Assembly (NCBI GenBank): GCA_964515055.1
Contig: CAZEUG010000001.1
Location: 139,735 to 203,734 of the forward strand
From: QAMX01 sp964515055
GTDB lineage: Bacteria; Bacillota; Clostridia; Oscillospirales; QAMX01
Length of the DNA stretch: 64,000 nucleotides
Reading direction: 5' to 3'
The translations under genes were made by a program, and so were the position numbers. How positions within the stretch are numbered: the first letter of the stretch is position 1; the number at the start of each line of letters is the position of its first letter. The notes under the pieces were generated by a model. The model was not told the DNA's origin, made no database searches, and saw only the letters and a list, made by a program, of their open reading frames with translations. Shown here in pieces: positions 7,190-16,094 of the stretch.

Positions 7190-9844
7190 GTGGCAGCTCA
7201 GAAAAAGAAATCCAATACAGGAAGCAAAAAAGCATCCCCGGTTTCGCGCAAATCCGACGGCAACGGGACGGCAGTCACCATTATCGTTTTGCTGGCTTTG
7301 TCCGTGCTGCTGCTGATCGGCTTCTTTGCGAGTGACGCCGCCGTGCTGGGTCTGATCTGCGACTGCTTCAAGTATCTGTTCGGCGCGGGTTTCTTCACCA
7401 TCCCGTTTGTGCTGGTCGTTCTGGCACTGGATATGCTGATTCATTTTCGAAAACGCAAGAATTACCTGCGCGGCCTGGCGATTTGCCTCGTTCCGTTTTT
7501 TGTCGGTGCAGTGCTGCACGTCTTCCTTGCACCGGCGCGCTATGAATCGGTTGCCATCCTCCTGCAGGACGGCCTCGCTTATCGGAGCGGCGGCCTGCTG
7601 TCAGGCGGCGTTGCGGCGCTGCTGATTCGCGCTTTGTCCCGCGTTGGCGCTGCGCTGGTGCTGATTCTGCTCTTTTTGCTCGACATCCTGTATGTGCTGA
7701 ATCTGCGCCTGACGCAGCTGGCAGCCATCGCGGGGGAGCGCCTGGAGCAGGCCAGGGATAAAACGACAGAGCAGCACGCTTATCGCCGTGCAGAACGGAA
7801 ACGGCAGCGCGCCGCGGAATCGGCAGCACGGCAGGCCGCAGCTGCGGAAGCACCTGCGCCACAGCCGCGCCCATCCATTGATATCCCGCTGACCACCAGG
7901 CGCCGGATTGATATCCCGCTGGATGATTACCCGGCGACGCCCTCCGGTGCATTTGCAAGGCCGTCCGCTTCAGTGGAAACGGAATCCGAAACTCTCCCGA
8001 TCCAAACGGAGGAACCTCCCGCAGCCGTTGCTCAGCCGATTCCCGTCCGCGAACCGGAACCGAAGCCGAAGCCGGAACCGTCCGAGCCGATCGGCGAAGA
8101 GCAGACCACCCCGATCATTCGCGGCGTTGCACCGCCGCCGACAGTTGATCCGACTGTATTCGCCCCGGTAAATCCGCAGCCCTCCGCAAGAGAACGCATG
8201 AAAACCACCATGACAGCCGACGAGCTGGAAGCCGAAATTGCACAGGTGGCAGATGCTGCGGCCAGCCCGACGGTACACGAATACACACTCCCGCCCATCG
8301 AGCTGCTGAAATCCGAGCCGCCCACCAATCAGGAAAGCGCGGAGGCGGAAATGCGCCAGAACGCGGACAAACTGCTGTATACGCTGTCGAGCTTCAATGT
8401 CGATGCTAAAATCGTGGCGGTCACGCGAGGCCCAACGGTCACACGGTATGAGGTGCAGCTCTCCAGTGGGACACGCTCCTCCCGACTGACCGCACTGGCC
8501 GATGATATTGCGCTGGCGCTGGCAGCACAGTCTATCCGTATTGCTCCGATTCCGAACAAATCCGCCATCGGGATCGAGGTGCCGAACAAAATCGTCACTA
8601 CCGTTTACCTGCGCGATGTTCTGGAATCCCGTGAGTTTCAGGAGAGCCGTTCCAGCGTGACATTTGCATTGGGCAAGGACATTGCCGGCAATCCGATCGT
8701 TTCGGACATTGCCCGCCTGCCACATATGCTGGTCGGCGGTACGACGAACTCCGGTAAATCCGTCTGCATCAACTCGCTGCTCATCAGCCTGATCTATAAA
8801 TCGACACCGGACGAGCTGCGTTTGATTCTGATTGACCCGAAAATGGTCGAATTTGCCTCCTACAACGGGATTCCGCACCTGCTCATCCCCGTCGTCACGG
8901 ATGCGAAAAAGGCCGCCGGTGCTCTGCAATGGGCGGTCATGGAAATGATGCAGCGCTATAAGCAGTTCAATGAGCTGGGCGTCCGCAACTTTGCAGAATA
9001 TAATGAAGAATGTGACCGCCTGAATGCGGCCATGGCCGAGGAAACACCGCCGTTTGCCATGAGTGACGAAGAGGAAGACGGCGAAGCGCCTGCCCCGGAA
9101 ACACCGCGGTTCGAAAGAATGGCGCGGATTGTCATCGTCATTGATGAGCTGGCCGATCTGATGATTGTCTCGCCGGGCGAGGTTGAGGAATCCATCTGCC
9201 GCATTGCCCAGATGGCGCGTGCAGCGGGGATGCATCTGATTGTTGCAACGCAGCGCCCGTCTGCCGACGTCGTTACGGGTCTGATGAAGGCCAATATCCC
9301 GTCCAGAATCGCCTTCTCCGTCGCCAGCGGCATTGAATCGCGCATCATTCTCGACCAGATCGGCGCAGAACGATTGATTGGCCGCGGCGATATGCTGTTT
9401 GCCCCGATCGGCGCCAACAAGCCGACACGAATTCAGGGCTGCCTTGTGACCAGCCCGGAAATTGATGCGGTGGTGCAGTACGTCAAAAATGAAAACACAG
9501 CCATCTATTCCGATGAGGTCATGGCGCAGATCGATAAAAACGCCCAGAGCACCGGCAACGGCAAGGGCAAAGGCCGCTCTGCCTCCCATGCGGAAAACGC
9601 TGGAGACGATGTGGACGAATTGTTCAATGATGCGGTGAGCATCGCCGTGGAAAGTGGCCGCGTCTCTACGTCCATGCTGCAAACCCGGCTGAAGCTCGGC
9701 TATGCCCGTGCGGCCCGCATCGTCGAACAGATGGAAAGCTGCGGGATTATCGGCCCGTTTGAAGGGCAAAAGCCGCGGCAGATTCTGATTTCCAAAGAGG
9801 AATGGGCGGAGATGCGCTATCGGCGCGAAGGCCGCGATGAATAA
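7190..9844 (+). CDS. FtsK/SpoIIIE-family DNA translocase
   Basis: Septum-anchored ATPase that pumps chromosomal DNA through the division or sporulation septum. The 884 residues comprise four N-terminal membrane segments (about 25-170), a Pro/Glu-rich linker (about 200-380), the motor domain with Walker A GGTTNSGKS (516-524) and Walker B VIVIDELADLM (about 647-657), the ATQRPSADVVTG segment, and a C-terminal winged-helix gamma domain that reads DNA polarity sequences. Start is GTG at 7190 with AGGTGGG upstream. The spore genes elsewhere in the window make a SpoIIIE role likely, but sequence alone does not separate SpoIIIE from FtsK/SftA. The linker carries a short repeated IDIPL motif. Confidence 0.94.
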   Translation: MAAQKKKSNTGSKKASPVSRKSDGNGTAVTIIVLLALSVLLLIGFFASDAAVLGLICDCFKYLFGAGFFTIPFVLVVLALDMLIHFRKRKNYLRGLAICLVPFFVGAVLHVFLAPARYESVAILLQDGLAYRSGGLLSGGVAALLIRALSRVGAALVLILLFLLDILYVLNLRLTQLAAIAGERLEQARDKTTEQHAYRRAERKRQRAAESAARQAAAAEAPAPQPRPSIDIPLTTRRRIDIPLDDYPATPSGAFARPSASVETESETLPIQTEEPPAAVAQPIPVREPEPKPKPEPSEPIGEEQTTPIIRGVAPPPTVDPTVFAPVNPQPSARERMKTTMTADELEAEIAQVADAAASPTVHEYTLPPIELLKSEPPTNQESAEAEMRQNADKLLYTLSSFNVDAKIVAVTRGPTVTRYEVQLSSGTRSSRLTALADDIALALAAQSIRIAPIPNKSAIGIEVPNKIVTTVYLRDVLESREFQESRSSVTFALGKDIAGNPIVSDIARLPHMLVGGTTNSGKSVCINSLLISLIYKSTPDELRLILIDPKMVEFASYNGIPHLLIPVVTDAKKAAGALQWAVMEMMQRYKQFNELGVRNFAEYNEECDRLNAAMAEETPPFAMSDEEEDGEAPAPETPRFERMARIVIVIDELADLMIVSPGEVEESICRIAQMARAAGMHLIVATQRPSADVVTGLMKANIPSRIAFSVASGIESRIILDQIGAERLIGRGDMLFAPIGANKPTRIQGCLVTSPEIDAVVQYVKNENTAIYSDEVMAQIDKNAQSTGNGKGKGRSASHAENAGDDVDELFNDAVSIAVESGRVSTSMLQTRLKLGYARAARIVEQMESCGIIGPFEGQKPRQILISKEEWAEMRYRREGRDE

Positions 9845-9883
9845 CAAAAAGCAGTCAACTGTGTCAAAAAAGGAGAAATTGCC

Positions 9884-10930
9884 ATGATGATGAATGAAAC
9901 GCTGATGTGGAAGGAAATCAATGAGTCCGCGGCCGGCTGCCGTGCGGCCAAGGTGAAAAATGCGCAGGTGCTGACGGAGCTTGTCCGTACCATCCGGAAA
10001 AAGAAGGTGGCCGGTGTGGTCATTGCGGCACGCGGAACATCCGATCACGCCGGTGTCTTTGCCAAATACCTGATTGAAACATACTGCGGTGTGCCGGTTT
10101 CGCTGGCCGCACCGTCGGTCTATACGATGTATGACGGTGCACTCTGCCTCAAAAATCAGCTGGTGCTTGGACTGTCGCAGAGCGGTCGGGCTGCCGATGC
10201 CATGGAGGTCATGAACCGCGCGAAGGCTTGCGGTGCAGTGACCGCCGCGATTACCAACGAACCGGAATCGCCCATGGCCTGCTGTGCGGAATACCATCTG
10301 GATTGCTCCATGGGGCCGGAAAAATCGGTCGCAGCGACCAAAACCTTCATCGGCGAGCTCTATCTGGTGCTGGCTCTGGCCGCTAAATGGTCGGGCGATG
10401 CCACACTGCGCGATGAGCTGAAACGCGTGCCGCAGATTCTGGAAAAAACGTATAAGCAGGCTGAAATCGTCGAACAGGCGGCCGGACGGTATCGCTTCAT
10501 TCAGGATAGCTTTGTGCTGGGGCGCGGCTTTGCCTACCCCATTGCACTGGAATTTGCATTGAAAACACAGGAAACGTGCTACATTCGCAGCCGCGGCTAC
10601 GCGACCAGCGATTTCTATCACGGCCCTGTCGCACAGATCAACGATGGGACGCCGGTCTTCCAGTTTGCGCTGGGTGACCGCCTGACGGAGGACTCCGAAA
10701 AAATGATCGCCCGGATTCAGCAGGCGGGCGGGGATGTCTTTGCCTTTACGCCCAACCCGGCCATTCTGGCCAAAGCGGACTCCGGCATTCTCCTGCCGGA
10801 ATGCGGCGAGATCTGCGCGCTGTTCTCTGCGAGCGTTGCCATGCAGATGTTTGCCTGCGCACTGTCCACGCTCCGCGGCCTGAACCCGGATAATCCGCGT
10901 GGCCTCTCCAAAGTGACCATTACGAAGTAA
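9884..10930 (+). CDS. SIS-domain sugar isomerase/deglycase (GlmS C-terminal-like)
   Basis: 348 residues made of two SIS (sugar isomerase) domains without the glutaminase half of GlmS. Landmarks are ARGTSDHAG (about 49-57), a first-domain LSQSGRAADA resembling the phosphosugar-binding LSQSGxTxDT of GlmS, and EKSVAATKTF, which matches the VASTKAF-type signature of glucosamine-6-phosphate enzymes. Relatives are aminosugar deaminase/isomerases and fructosamine-type deglycases. It may convert an amino-sugar or glycated phosphate into a fructose phosphate. Clear AAAGGAG upstream; no partner PTS or kinase is adjacent. Substrate open. Confidence 0.85.
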   Translation: MMMNETLMWKEINESAAGCRAAKVKNAQVLTELVRTIRKKKVAGVVIAARGTSDHAGVFAKYLIETYCGVPVSLAAPSVYTMYDGALCLKNQLVLGLSQSGRAADAMEVMNRAKACGAVTAAITNEPESPMACCAEYHLDCSMGPEKSVAATKTFIGELYLVLALAAKWSGDATLRDELKRVPQILEKTYKQAEIVEQAAGRYRFIQDSFVLGRGFAYPIALEFALKTQETCYIRSRGYATSDFYHGPVAQINDGTPVFQFALGDRLTEDSEKMIARIQQAGGDVFAFTPNPAILAKADSGILLPECGEICALFSASVAMQMFACALSTLRGLNPDNPRGLSKVTITK

Positions 10931-10937
10931 TTTGCCT

Positions 10938-10975
10938 GTTTCAGAGCTGCCGTCCGCTGCCGGCAGCTCTGAAAC
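10938..10975. repeat. perfect 15-bp inverted repeat, terminator-like
   Basis: Arms 10938-10952 and 10961-10975 are perfectly complementary with an 8-base loop. No T-run follows on either strand, so this is not a textbook intrinsic terminator. It lies just downstream of the SIS gene stop and ends about 30 bases before the yicC start. Confidence 0.7.
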
Positions 10976-11005
10976 AATTCCATGCAGCGGAGAAATGGAG
11001 CGATT

Positions 11006-11884
11006 ATGATTTACAGCATGACCGGCTATGGGCGTGCATCGGAACAGCTCGGAAACAAAACCATCACAACGGAAGTGCGATCCGTCAATAATCGCTATCT
11101 GGATTGCACCGTCCGCGCTCCGAGGCTCTACGCATTTCTGGAAGAGCCGGTGAAAGCACGACTGAAGGCAGCGGGCGTCACCCGAGGAAAAGTGGATATT
11201 TTCATCAACCTGGAATACACAGCGGGCGACAGTGAGCTGACCCTCAACCATTCGACTGCAGACGCCTATGTCCGCGCACTGCGGGAGCTGTCGACCACCT
11301 ATGACATTCCGGACGGTGTCACGGCGATGGGCGTCGCAAGGCTGCCGGACGTCTTCACCGTTCAAAAGGTCGAGGAAGACCGCGACCAGCTGACCGCGGA
11401 GGTCTGCGCGGTGTTTGATCAGGCGCTGGAAGCCTTCATGACGATGCGCCGGACAGAAGGGGCCGCCCTTCGCCAGGACGTCCTCTCCAAGGCGGAGCAC
11501 CTGGAAACGATGACAGAAGCCGTTCGCACCCGGATGCCGGAGATTGTTCGGGAATACCGCGAAAAGCTGCTGGCGCGGATGCAGGAGCTGCTGGGTGACA
11601 CAAAAATCGACGAGTCCCGCATCCTGACGGAAGCGGCGCTGGTGGCCGATCGTATCGCCACGGATGAGGAAACTGTTCGACTGGACAGCCATTTTTCACA
11701 GCTGCGAACGCTGCTGGAAGCGACAGAGCCGGTCGGGCGCAAGCTGGATTTCCTGGTACAGGAAATCAATCGTGAAATCAATACGATCGGCTCCAAGGCC
11801 TCTGATCTGGATGTGGCCAGGTTGATCCTGGATATGAAATCCGAACTGGAAAAAGTTCGCGAACAGATACAGAATATCGAGTAA
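11006..11884 (+). CDS. yicC: YicC/YloC-family endoribonuclease
   Basis: 292-residue member of the YicC/YloC family, whose characterised members are endoribonucleases. The N-terminal signature MIYSMTGYGR and the early VRSVNNRYLD are family landmarks, and the C-terminal half has the conserved EINREINTIGSKASD stretch. I set the start at 11006 because the family always begins with M(I)xSMTGYGR and a GGAG lies about 6 bases upstream; an in-frame ATG at 10982 would add eight residues. It opens the long yicC-remA-gmk-rpoZ cluster, as in many Firmicutes. Confidence 0.93.
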   Translation: MIYSMTGYGRASEQLGNKTITTEVRSVNNRYLDCTVRAPRLYAFLEEPVKARLKAAGVTRGKVDIFINLEYTAGDSELTLNHSTADAYVRALRELSTTYDIPDGVTAMGVARLPDVFTVQKVEEDRDQLTAEVCAVFDQALEAFMTMRRTEGAALRQDVLSKAEHLETMTEAVRTRMPEIVREYREKLLARMQELLGDTKIDESRILTEAALVADRIATDEETVRLDSHFSQLRTLLEATEPVGRKLDFLVQEINREINTIGSKASDLDVARLILDMKSELEKVREQIQNIE

Positions 11885-11913
11885 TACACCGGAAAGGACA
11901 GGGGTTTACAAGT

Positions 11914-12207
11914 ATGAATGTTTTGAAACTTGTCAATATCGGTTTTGGAAATATGGTGTCGGCCGGTCGGATTGTCTCCATCGTCAGCCCGGAATCTGCG
12001 CCGATCAAACGCATTATCCTCGAAGCAAGAGATCGCAGTATGCTGATTGACGCGACCTATGGCCGCCGCACACGTGCTGTCATCGTGACGGACAGTGACC
12101 ATGTGATTCTGTCCGCCATTCAACCGGAGACGATTGCACACCGCGTCGAAGACCAGACAGATGACGAAGACGATGAAGAGGAGGAAACGCTCGAAAGCGA
12201 AGCGTGA
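11914..12207 (+). CDS. remA: RemA-family DNA-binding regulator (DUF370)
   Basis: 97-residue homologue of RemA, which in Bacillus subtilis forms ring-shaped oligomers that bind DNA and activate matrix and osmoprotection genes. The core LVNIGFGNMVSAGRIVSIV...SAPIKRI, then DATYGRRTRAVIVTDS, is diagnostic. The C-terminus has an acidic extension (EDQTDDEDDEEEE) not found in the shortest members. The gene lies between yicC and gmk as in other Firmicutes, and its stop overlaps the GTG start of gmk. The target genes in this organism are unknown. Confidence 0.92.
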   Translation: MNVLKLVNIGFGNMVSAGRIVSIVSPESAPIKRIILEARDRSMLIDATYGRRTRAVIVTDSDHVILSAIQPETIAHRVEDQTDDEDDEEEETLESEA

Positions 12208-12827
12208 ACGCTCTTATGAACGCAGAAACATCAGGCAGCGGCCTGCTGCTCGTCCTTTCCGGCCCGTCCGGCGTCGGCAAAGGCACCGTCCTGGAAGCGC
12301 TGAAAGCGCTCTGTCCGGAACGAATCGGCCGGGAAATCGCCGTTTCCGTTTCCAAAACAACACGGACTCCCCGCCCGGGCGAGGAAGAGGGCGTCCACTA
12401 TTATTTCACCGATCGCCCCCATTTCCTTGAAGGCGTCGAACAGAACGCCTTTCTGGAATATGCGGAATATGCCGGCAACCTGTACGGAACCCCGCGGGAT
12501 ATGATTGAACGCAAAACCGCGGAAGGCATGATCGTGGTGCTGGATATCGATACACAGGGCGCCTTTCAGGTGCGTCAGAAAATGCCGGAGGCACTGCTGG
12601 TCTTTCTGCTCCCGCCCTCCATGGAGGAGCTGGAGCACCGCCTCAGAGGGCGCGGAACGGAACCTGAAGACGTCATTCAGCGCCGCCTGATGCTGGCCAA
12701 AACGGAATGCGACCTGGCTCCGGAATATGATGCCACCGTCTACAACCGGACGGTTCAGGAAACCGCACAGGAAATCTGTGAGCTGATCGAACAGCGCCTG
12801 CGCGCCGAAGCACGAAATTCAATTTGA
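12204..12827 (+). CDS. gmk: guanylate kinase
   Basis: Phosphorylates GMP to GDP with ATP. The 207 residues have the P-loop GPSGVGKGT (about 20-28), the GMP-binding KTTRTPRPGEEEGVHYYF, and the LID region with RLRGRGTEPEDVIQRRL. The GTG start at 12204 overlaps the remA stop (GTGA), implying translational coupling; ATG at 12216 is an in-frame alternative. Normal length for the family. Confidence 0.95.
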   Translation: MNALMNAETSGSGLLLVLSGPSGVGKGTVLEALKALCPERIGREIAVSVSKTTRTPRPGEEEGVHYYFTDRPHFLEGVEQNAFLEYAEYAGNLYGTPRDMIERKTAEGMIVVLDIDTQGAFQVRQKMPEALLVFLLPPSMEELEHRLRGRGTEPEDVIQRRLMLAKTECDLAPEYDATVYNRTVQETAQEICELIEQRLRAEARNSI

Positions 12828-12859
12828 ATCTGAAATCATAAAAGGAGAACAAGGAACTT

Positions 12860-13072
12860 ATGCTGTATCCAACAATGGAATCTCTCGTCAAAATGGTTGG
12901 AAATCGTTATCTGCTGGTGAACATCACCGCACACAGAGCCCGTGAAATCTCGGAAGAAGCCATGGAGAACGGACAGAAGCTGTCGAAAAAACCGGTGACC
13001 ATGGCAGTCGAACAGATTTATGAGGAAGGGCTCAAACAGCAGGCCACCGAAGCCACGAATACAGAGGAATAA
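12860..13072 (+). CDS. rpoZ: DNA-directed RNA polymerase omega subunit
   Basis: 70-residue omega subunit, which helps assemble and stabilise the beta' subunit. The N-terminal half MLYPTMESLVKMVGNRYLL and the REISEEAM...KPVTMAVEQIYEEGL segment match the RpoZ fold. An AAAAGGAG site lies upstream. The position behind gmk is the classic one. In many Firmicutes coaBC follows rpoZ; here priA follows directly. Confidence 0.92.
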   Translation: MLYPTMESLVKMVGNRYLLVNITAHRAREISEEAMENGQKLSKKPVTMAVEQIYEEGLKQQATEATNTEE

Positions 13073-13114
13073 GGCATCAATTTCCGGCCGGGAAGGAGGG
13101 AGGGGTGGTACAAC

Positions 13115-15532
13115 ATGGTGAAAACGGTTCTGGTTGCGATTCGCGCAGAAAGCTATGTGTATGACCGCCCGTATTCCTACTGGGTGCCGGAACAGCTGAC
13201 CGTTGCGCCCGGTATGCGTGTTCTGGTTCCGTTTGGCAGAGGCAACCGGATGGTACAGGCGCTGATTCTGAGCTGTCGAGACAATGATACCGCGGAAGGC
13301 AAAAAGGCCATCGGCCAGCTTCTGGATGAGAAGCCGATTGTGTCCGAACGGGCAATCCGCCTGATTCTCTGGATGCGCGAGAAGTATTTCTGTACCTGCT
13401 ATGACGCGTTTCGCCTGTGCATTCCCGCCGGAAGCGATATCCGGCAGGAGATCTGGTATGCCGAGAATCCGTCATACAGCGGCAAACCGATCACGGAAAA
13501 AAGTGCCGCATATCCGATGTACCTGTATATCCATATGCGGGGCGAGCCGGTTTCACTGGCTGAACTGACGCGGGAGTTCGGCGAAACCGGTCTGGATGAC
13601 CGAATGAACGAGCTGATGCGGAAAAAGCTGCTGGTCAGTGAACAACACGCTCTGCTGCACACACAGGACAAAACGATTACCTGCGCCCGCCTCAGCGAGA
13701 GCTTTGCGCCCAAACGCCGCCTGACACGACAGCAGACCGCCGTGATGGATTTTCTGCGGGGCGCTGGAGAAGCCTCTCTCAAAGAAATTACCTATTACTC
13801 CGGTTCCTCCACCGCCACGGTAAAAACCATGGCGCGCAACGGAATGCTGGAGTTGTTTGACCGGGAGGTGCTGCGCCTGACGATGCCGAAATCGGCAACC
13901 GAGCAGCTCCCGGATCCTGTTCTGAACGAAGAACAGACCGCCGCGTTTGAACCGCTGCGCGAAAAAATGGAGCAGCGGACGCCGTCGGCAGCGCTGCTGC
14001 ACGGTGTCACCGGGAGCGGGAAAACACAGGTCTATATCCGACTGATTCGTCAGTGCCTGTCCATGAACCGCCAGGCGATGGTGCTTGTTCCGGAAATCGC
14101 CCTGACACCGCAGCTGCTCAACCGCCTGTACGGACACTTTGGCAACCGGGTCGCCGTGCTCCATTCCGGCCTGAGCACCGGTGAACGCTACGACGAATGG
14201 AAGCGCATCGCATCCGGCCGCGCTGATGTCGTCGTCGGAACGCGCTCTGCCGTCTTTGCACCGCTGACCGATATCGGCCTGATCGTCATCGATGAGGAGC
14301 AGGAAAGCTCCTACCGGTCGGAGCAGTCTCCGCGCTATCATGCACGGGATGTTTCAAAATTCCGCGCCGTCCAGCACGGTGCCCTGCTGTTGATGGCGTC
14401 TGCCACACCGACGGTCGAAACGATGTATGCCGCCAAAACCGGGAAATACGCCTGCTACCGGATGGAGAAACGGTACGGCGGCATTCAGCTGCCGACGGTT
14501 TCCTTTGCCGACATGAAGGCCGAACTGAAGCAGGGCAATGAAACACACCTCAGCACGGATCTGATCGATGCCATTCGCGAAACAGTCGACGCAGGGGAGC
14601 AGTGTATGCTCTTTCTGAATCGGCGCGGCTCCAACCGCTACACGATCTGTCGCAGCTGCGGCTACGTCCCGCACTGCGAGGCCTGCTCCGTCTCGTTAAC
14701 CTATCACTCCGCCAATCATCGCCTGATGTGTCACTATTGCTCACGCTCCATACCGGTGTACGAATACTGTCCGCAGTGTGGCAGCGCCTATATCAGCCGG
14801 GAGGGCATCGGCACCCAGCGGATTGCCGAGGAGCTGCAGGCGATGTTTCCGGGCGTCGGTATCATTCGGATGGACGCGGATACCATCGGCGGCACACAGA
14901 CGCATGAAGCTGTCTTTCGCCGCTTTCAGGAGGAAAAAGTGCCGATTCTTCTCGGCACACAGATGATTGCAAAGGGACTCGATTTTGATTCCGTGACGCT
15001 GGTTGGAATTCTGGACGGGGATCAGGCGCTGAATGTTCCGGATTTCCGCGCCAATGAACGAGCCTTTTCCCAGCTGACGCAGGTAATTGGCCGATCCGGC
15101 CGCGGCGAAAAACCGGGGCGCGCCATCATTCAGACCTATTCGCCCGATCATGCCATCCTGCGACTGGCCGCCGCACAGGACTATGACCGGTTCTACGAAT
15201 CGGAAATCGCGTTCAGACAGGCGATGCACTATCCGCCGTTCTGCGACCTCCTGCGCTTTACACTGACTGGCATTGAGAACAGTCGGGTTTTTTCGGCGGC
15301 ACGGATTCTGAAAGAAATGCTGATGACGATTGTCCAGCCGACCGATGTGCTGTATGACCCGACACCGTCACCGGTCTTCAAGCTGAATAACAAATATCGC
15401 TATCAAATTGTTGCAAAAACAGTTGAAACACGCAAAATCCGCGAGGCGGCTGCAGACGTCCTGCGCCGTTTCCTGTCAGATCGCCGATTTACCGGGATTT
15501 CTGCGGCAGCGGAGTTCAACCCGCAGGATTGA
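13115..15532 (+). CDS. priA: primosomal replication restart helicase PriA (N')
   Basis: 805-residue helicase that reloads the replisome at collapsed forks. It shows the N-terminal 3'-DNA-binding domain (YSYWVPEQLTVAPGMRVLVPFG), Walker A GVTGSGKTQ near residue 298, the DEEQ box (VIDEEQESSY), and a zinc-binding insert with eight cysteines between about residues 512 and 555 (CRSCGY, HCEAC, CHYC, CPQCG). Helicase motifs V and VI follow (GTQMIAKGLDF, QVIGRSGRG). The start ATG follows a very strong GGAGGGAGGGG region. It precedes def and fmt in the usual order. Confidence 0.96.
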   Translation: MVKTVLVAIRAESYVYDRPYSYWVPEQLTVAPGMRVLVPFGRGNRMVQALILSCRDNDTAEGKKAIGQLLDEKPIVSERAIRLILWMREKYFCTCYDAFRLCIPAGSDIRQEIWYAENPSYSGKPITEKSAAYPMYLYIHMRGEPVSLAELTREFGETGLDDRMNELMRKKLLVSEQHALLHTQDKTITCARLSESFAPKRRLTRQQTAVMDFLRGAGEASLKEITYYSGSSTATVKTMARNGMLELFDREVLRLTMPKSATEQLPDPVLNEEQTAAFEPLREKMEQRTPSAALLHGVTGSGKTQVYIRLIRQCLSMNRQAMVLVPEIALTPQLLNRLYGHFGNRVAVLHSGLSTGERYDEWKRIASGRADVVVGTRSAVFAPLTDIGLIVIDEEQESSYRSEQSPRYHARDVSKFRAVQHGALLLMASATPTVETMYAAKTGKYACYRMEKRYGGIQLPTVSFADMKAELKQGNETHLSTDLIDAIRETVDAGEQCMLFLNRRGSNRYTICRSCGYVPHCEACSVSLTYHSANHRLMCHYCSRSIPVYEYCPQCGSAYISREGIGTQRIAEELQAMFPGVGIIRMDADTIGGTQTHEAVFRRFQEEKVPILLGTQMIAKGLDFDSVTLVGILDGDQALNVPDFRANERAFSQLTQVIGRSGRGEKPGRAIIQTYSPDHAILRLAAAQDYDRFYESEIAFRQAMHYPPFCDLLRFTLTGIENSRVFSAARILKEMLMTIVQPTDVLYDPTPSPVFKLNNKYRYQIVAKTVETRKIREAAADVLRRFLSDRRFTGISAAAEFNPQD

Positions 15533-15613
15533 TGGCAACCCTGCAATTCCGCCCCCTTCCAACAGGAAAGTCGGTCGGAATCAATTGATTGGATGGACGG
15601 AGGAACCCAAACC

Positions 15614-16081
15614 ATGGCTATTTTGGAAATCTGCAAAAAAGGCGATGAATGCCTGCAAAAAAAGTGCCACGAGGTCACTGTGTTTGACCGACGGCTGAAG
15701 CTCCTGATTCGCGATATGAAGGACACACTGGTCGAGGCACACGGCGTCGGCCTGGCCGCACCGCAGATCGGCATTCTGCGCCGTATTTTTATCATTGACA
15801 ACGGCGAGCGGCTGAAGGCCTATATCAACCCGAAAATTCTGGAACGCCGCGGAGAACAGCGCCCGGTCGAGGGCTGCCTCAGTCTGCCCGGCGTCTGGGG
15901 GCGCGTGGTTCGCCCCATGTACGTCCGCATCGCTGCACAGGATGAAAACGGCTGCCCGTTTGAGGAAGAAGCGGAGGGGCTGATTGCGGAAGCCTTTGAA
16001 CATGAGTCCGATCATCTGGACGGCATCCTGTTCGATGAAAAAATTTACGAGTACGTCGATGTCGAGGAAGAAGAATCGTGA
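15614..16081 (+). CDS. def: peptide deformylase
   Basis: Removes the formyl group from N-terminal formyl-methionine on nascent proteins. All three motifs are intact in its 155 residues: GVGLAAPQIG (motif 1 with the conserved Gln), EGCLSLP (metal-ligand Cys) and the metal-binding HESDHLDG. The start at 15614 follows GGAGG (15598-15602) and gives the normal MAILEI N-terminus; an in-frame ATG at 15593 adds seven residues. It is next to fmt, which adds the formyl group it removes. A second, divergent deformylase lies at 42914-43339. Confidence 0.95.
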   Translation: MAILEICKKGDECLQKKCHEVTVFDRRLKLLIRDMKDTLVEAHGVGLAAPQIGILRRIFIIDNGERLKAYINPKILERRGEQRPVEGCLSLPGVWGRVVRPMYVRIAAQDENGCPFEEEAEGLIAEAFEHESDHLDGILFDEKIYEYVDVEEEES

Positions 16082-16094
16082 AAGGGAGAGCCCT

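Noticed and set aside
7970..11692. 1240-codon minus-strand open frame
   Set aside because: It is antisense to ftsK, the SIS gene and yicC, whose motifs are unambiguous. Long antisense frames arise from codon bias here, and this one has no recognisable motif.
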